DNA of 64,000 bases from contig DVFJ01000036.1 in assembly GCA_018713325.1 (NCBI GenBank), positions 153,068 through 217,067 of the forward strand, written 5' to 3'. The notes beneath the pieces are model-generated. The model was given only the letters and a program-made list of their open reading frames with translations. It was not told where the DNA came from and did not search any database. Every line of letters begins with the position of its first letter. The stretch's first letter is position 1. Positions 60,866 through 64,000 of the stretch are shown piece by piece. The translations under genes were made by a program, and so were the position numbers. This DNA is from Candidatus Onthenecus intestinigallinarum (GTDB lineage Bacteria; Bacillota; Clostridia; Christensenellales; Aristaeellaceae).

Positions 60866-61912
60866 TTACGCGTTCTGGCTCGCCGTCATCTTGGCCGCCG
60901 TGGCCATCGGATCGCGGGGCGTATAGCGCGGGCGCATGGTGATGGCCTTCTTGGGGCACTTGGCCGCGCACTGGCCGCAGCCGGTGCAGGCGTCGAGCAC
61001 CACGTGCTTCTGCTTGAGCTCGCCGAGGATCGCATCAAACTGGCACTGCTTCTTGCACAGCGTGCAGCCGACGCAGGCATCCGGATTGATCTGCGCGATC
61101 AGGCGGTTTTCAAGCTCACCTGCAATCGAGCCGGTCGGGCATCCCTCCGCGCACATCATGCAGCCGACGCACTTCGTGTAGTCGATCACAGGCAGGTTGT
61201 TCTCCATCGTGATCGCGCCAAACTTGCACGCCTTCTCGCACTTGCCGCAGCCGATGCAGCCGACCTTGCAGCTCTCCTTGACGTCCTTGGCCTTGTCGTG
61301 GGAGCTGCAGGCCACGGACACCACGCGGTCCGCAGGCTTCATGGACAGCACGTGCTTGGGACACGCCGCGACGCACTTCTCACAGCCCTGACACTTCTCC
61401 TCGTCGACAACGGCGATCTTGCGCACCGGATCGACGTGGATCGCGTCAAACGGGCAGGCGCGCTCGCAGGTGCCCAGGCCCAGGCAGGCATACGGGCAGG
61501 ACTTGGTGCCGCCCTGCACGAGCGATGCGGCCAGGCAATCCTCGATGCCGTTGTAGTCATACTTGGGCTTGCAGTGGCCCACGCTGCCCTGGCAGTTGAC
61601 AGAGGCGACCATGCGCGCACCAACCGTGGCCTCCACGCCCATGATCTCGCCCATCTTTGCCGCCACGGGCGCGCCGCCGACCGGGCACTTGCCGATCTCG
61701 GCCTTCCCGTCGGCCACCGCGGCAGCATAGCCGTCGCAGCCCGGGAATCCGCAGGCGCCGCAGTTCGCGCCCGGAAGGCACTCGCGCAGCGCATCCGCCT
61801 TGGGGTTGGAGGGCACCGCAAAGACCTTGCTGGTCACTGCGAGCAGGGCGCCAAAGATCAGGCCCAGAACGCCGAGCACCACCGCGGCCGTCAAAATCGA
61901 AGCAAAATCCAT
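60866..61912 (-). CDS. rnfB: Rnf complex subunit RnfB (iron-sulfur)
   Basis: Electron input from ferredoxin to the Rnf complex. 348 residues: N-terminal membrane helix (about 3-30), the RnfB cluster motif C-x-x-x-x-x-C-G-A-C-G-F-P-G-C (about 46-62), then six ferredoxin-like 4Fe-4S motifs, from C-P-Y-A-C to C-T-G-C-G-Q-C, giving many clusters. More motifs than gammaproteobacterial RnfB, in line with Clostridial forms. GGAGGG before the ATG at 61912; the GTG at 61918 is less good. Confidence 0.96.
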   Translation of the reverse strand: MDFASILTAAVVLGVLGLIFGALLAVTSKVFAVPSNPKADALRECLPGANCGACGFPGCDGYAAAVADGKAEIGKCPVGGAPVAAKMGEIMGVEATVGARMVASVNCQGSVGHCKPKYDYNGIEDCLAASLVQGGTKSCPYACLGLGTCERACPFDAIHVDPVRKIAVVDEEKCQGCEKCVAACPKHVLSMKPADRVVSVACSSHDKAKDVKESCKVGCIGCGKCEKACKFGAITMENNLPVIDYTKCVGCMMCAEGCPTGSIAGELENRLIAQINPDACVGCTLCKKQCQFDAILGELKQKHVVLDACTGCGQCAAKCPKKAITMRPRYTPRDPMATAAKMTASQNA

Positions 61913-61925
61913 TCTCACACCCTCC

Positions 61926-62498
61926 TTAAATCAGGCCGGTGAAGCCCAGGAACGAAACCGCCATCAGGCCGGCGGTGATCAGCGCGCCCGGGAATCCATC
62001 CATCCACTTGGGCATGTCGCTCACGGCCAGGCGCTCACGGATACCCGCAAAGAGCACGATGGACAGGGTAAAGCCCAGCGCGCCCGCCACGCCGTTCACG
62101 ACGGACTCGACCAGGTTGTAGCCCTCGGTCATGTTCAGCAGTGCAACGCCCAGCACCGCGCAGTTGGTCGTGATCAGCGGCAGGTAGACGCCCAGCGCCT
62201 GGTAGAGGCTCGGGCTGATCTTCTTGAGCGCGTTCTCGACGATCTGCACCAGCACAGCGATGACGAGGATGAACGCAATCGTCTGCAGGTACTCCAGGTT
62301 CAACGGCACCAGGAGGTAGTACTGCACCAGGTAGGTCACCAGAGAGGCCAGCGCCATGACAAACGTGACCGCCATGCCCATGCCAAAGGCCGTCTCGATC
62401 TTCTTGGAGACGCCCAGGAAGGGACAAATGCCCAAGAAGCGGGACATGACGAAGTTATTGACCAGAATGCCTCCGATCAAAATGGTTAAGTAATTCAT
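61926..62498 (-). CDS. rnfA: Rnf complex subunit RnfA
   Basis: 190 residues, six membrane helices. [16 protein letters not shown] near the start, [11 protein letters not shown] in the middle (cysteines that ligate an intramembrane iron-sulfur centre in the complex). Ion translocation module with RnfE and RnfD. Confidence 0.96.
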   Translation of the reverse strand: MNYLTILIGGILVNNFVMSRFLGICPFLGVSKKIETAFGMGMAVTFVMALASLVTYLVQYYLLVPLNLEYLQTIAFILVIAVLVQIVENALKKISPSLYQALGVYLPLITTNCAVLGVALLNMTEGYNLVESVVNGVAGALGFTLSIVLFAGIRERLAVSDMPKWMDGFPGALITAGLMAVSFLGFTGLI

Positions 62499-62513
62499 CC
62501 GTTCCCCTCCCCT

Positions 62514-63116
62514 TTAAGCCGCCTTCTTGCGGGAAGTCAGCGTGTTGACGATCGCCAGCAGCAGGCCCAGCGCGATGAAGCCTCCCGGAGGCGCCGTCAT
62601 GATCGCCATCGGCTGGAAGCTCTCGCCCAGCAGGGAGATGCCCAGCAGCGTGCCGCTGCCCAGCAGCTCGCGGATGGCGGAGAGGACCGTGATCGCCAGT
62701 GTGAAGCCAAGACCCATGCCCAGGCCATCCGCAACGGACGCGAGCGGCGGATTCTTAAAGGCAAATGCTTCCGCACGGGCAAAGATGATGCAGTTGACGA
62801 CGATCAGCGGGATGAACAGGCCCAGAGACTTGTCCAGCGCCGGCAGAAACGCCTTGACAACCAATTGCACAATGGTGACAAAGGTCGCAATGACCACAAT
62901 GAACGCCGGAATGCGAATCTTCTCCGGAATGGCATTGCGCAGAAGCGAAATGACCAGGTTTGAAAACACCAGCACGAACGTGGCGGCCAGGCCCATGCCA
63001 ATGCCGTTGGACACGGCCGTCGTGATCGCCAGCGTGGGGCACATGCCCAGCACCAGGCGGAACGTCGGGTTTTCATTGAAAATGCCGTTCAAAAAGATCT
63101 TACGCAGATTGTTCAT
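62514..63116 (-). CDS. rnfE: Rnf complex subunit RnfE
   Basis: 200 residues, six membrane helices. N-P-T-F-R-L-V-L-G-M-C-P-T-L-A and V-V-N-C-I-I-F-A-R-A-E-A-F-A are the RnfE marks and mirror RnfA. ATGA overlap with rnfG. Confidence 0.95.
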   Translation of the reverse strand: MNNLRKIFLNGIFNENPTFRLVLGMCPTLAITTAVSNGIGMGLAATFVLVFSNLVISLLRNAIPEKIRIPAFIVVIATFVTIVQLVVKAFLPALDKSLGLFIPLIVVNCIIFARAEAFAFKNPPLASVADGLGMGLGFTLAITVLSAIRELLGSGTLLGISLLGESFQPMAIMTAPPGGFIALGLLLAIVNTLTSRKKAA

Positions 63117-64000
63117 TCCTGTACCCCCTCTGCGGCCTGCGCCAGCGCCTCATTAATCGCGTTGGACGTCATCGTCGCGCCGGATACCACGTCGAACTCC
63201 GCCGTCGCGATGTCCTGACCGATCAGGCTGTCAAAGCCGTTCGCGATCACATCCGCGCCATAGCCCGGCGTCTCATTGTGCTCCGTTACCTCAAAGCTCG
63301 TGATCTTCCCGTCTTCGACGGTGATCTCCACCTTCATCGGCTGGAAGCCCTTCACCTCGTACACACCGCTCGACGAGCCCGTCGAGGCAACCGCCTCCGC
63401 GCCCGTACCGGCCGCCGCAGCGGCCTGCGCCAGCGCGTCGTTGATCGCGTTGGACGTCAGCGTCACGCCAGACACCACGTCGAACTCTGCCGTCGCGATG
63501 TCCTGACCGATCAGGCTGTCAAAGCCCTCAGCGATCAGATCCGCTCCGAAGCCCGCCGTCTCGTTGTGCTCCGTCACCGCCACGCTCGCGATCTTCCCGT
63601 CCTCGACCACGACCTCCACCTTCATCGGCTGGAAGCCCTTCACCTCGTACACGCCGCTCGACGAGCCCGTCGTGGCTGCCGCCTCCGCGCCCGTACCGGC
63701 CGCCGCAGCGGCCTGCGCCAGCGCGTCGTTGATCGCGTTGCACGTCAGCGTCACGCCAGACACCACGTCGAACTTCGCAGTCGCAATATCCTGCCCGATC
63801 AGGCTGTCAAAGCCCTCAGCGATCAGATCCGCGCCGAAGCCCGCCGTCTCGTTGTGCTCTACCACCGCAAAGTTCGTGATCTTTCCATCCTCGACGGTGA
63901 TCTCCACCTTCATCGGCTGGAAGCCCTTCACCTCGTACACACCGCTCGACGAGCCCGTCGAGGCAACCGCCTCCGCGCCCGTACCGGCCGCCGCAGCGGC
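63113..64000 (-). CDS. rnfG: RnfG-like flavoprotein with tandem FMN-binding domains (5' part outside window)
   Basis: Open at the right edge: 296 codons are visible in frame. They consist of three copies of an FMN-binding domain of 96 residues (288 bases), plus the end of a linker from a fourth. Each copy has Y-E-V-K-G-F-Q-P-M-K-V, H-N-E-T, G-A-D-(L/V)-I-A and, near its end, S-G-V-T or S-G-A-T. The last matches the site where ApbE attaches FMN to threonine in RnfG. Linkers are Ala/Gly/Thr/Ser-rich. RnfG normally has one such domain, after a membrane helix not visible here. Overlaps rnfE by 4 bases. Confidence 0.85.
   Translation of the reverse strand, partial: AAAAAGTGAEAVASTGSSSGVYEVKGFQPMKVEITVEDGKITNFAVVEHNETAGFGADLIAEGFDSLIGQDIATAKFDVVSGVTLTCNAINDALAQAAAAAGTGAEAAATTGSSSGVYEVKGFQPMKVEVVVEDGKIASVAVTEHNETAGFGADLIAEGFDSLIGQDIATAEFDVVSGVTLTSNAINDALAQAAAAAGTGAEAVASTGSSSGVYEVKGFQPMKVEITVEDGKITSFEVTEHNETPGYGADVIANGFDSLIGQDIATAEFDVVSGATMTSNAINEALAQAAEGVQE

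Overview
The window looks like about 64 kb of chromosome from a GC-rich, low-copy-repeat member of the Clostridia. This is an inference from gene content, not from a marker gene. The evidence for a Firmicute is the SepF/YggT/YlmH division cluster, a complete ctsR-mcsA-mcsB-clpC operon with a CtsR operator, a PyrR-attenuated pyr operon, strong GGAGG ribosome sites and sigma-A type promoters with 16-17 bp spacers. An Rnf complex and a class III ribonucleotide reductase-like fragment point to an anaerobe. High GC with heavy third-position GC/C bias produces many long antisense shadow reading frames. No tRNA, rRNA, CRISPR array, insertion sequence or prophage was recognised, and most genes lie on the minus strand.

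Layout. 1-4240 (minus): cell-division cluster read as THUMP protein, HlyD-like protein, yggS, sepF, yggT, ylmH (cut by the window edge). 4236-8885: aroK, argF, yfbR, a TPP riboswitch with thiT, and pgi. 8927-16720 (minus): pyrR-uraA-pyrB-pyrC-pyrF-pyrK-pyrD plus a TIM-barrel gene, led by a PyrR-type attenuator. 16831-20062: a 54-residue protein, a CNNM/CorC-type transporter with an unusual leader (near-consensus promoter, 17-codon upstream ORF, terminator-like hairpin), and a polyprenyl-phosphate sugar transferase. 20137-23805: a LysR regulator divergent from an iron/cobalamin-type ABC importer. 23861-29716: mixed metabolic and small genes. 29018-33135: mrfA-mrfB-TPR repair cluster. 33171-34703: O-antigen ligase-like protein. 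34907-39393: clpC/mcsB/mcsA/ctsR. 39539-44084: S41 protease, CdaR-like regulator, a small kinase and a stand-alone MsmK-type sugar ABC ATPase behind an AT-rich leader. 44509-47808: adaptor/permease pair without ATPase, an unknown protein and queH. 47832-55692 (minus): rod-shape operon maf-mreB-mreC-mreD-mrdA-minD-rodA, with no minC. 55929-60697: PII-like protein plus CPA2 antiporter, TPR-type regulator, MFS transporter, small nucleotide kinase-like protein. 60866-64000 (minus): rnfG(partial)-rnfE-rnfA-rnfB.

How the parts fit. The division, elongation (mre/mrdA/rodA) and polymer-export genes (sugar transferase, ligase) supply envelope growth. The pyr operon and thiT are controlled by RNA attenuation. 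Clp/McsB handles protein quality control under CtsR. Rnf couples ferredoxin/NAD electron flow to an ion gradient. The items I consider least ordinary are the CNNM-gene leader at 18416-18662, the tandem FMN-domain RnfG at the right edge, minD without minC, and an inverted repeat that pairs with the ribosome site of the MFS gene.
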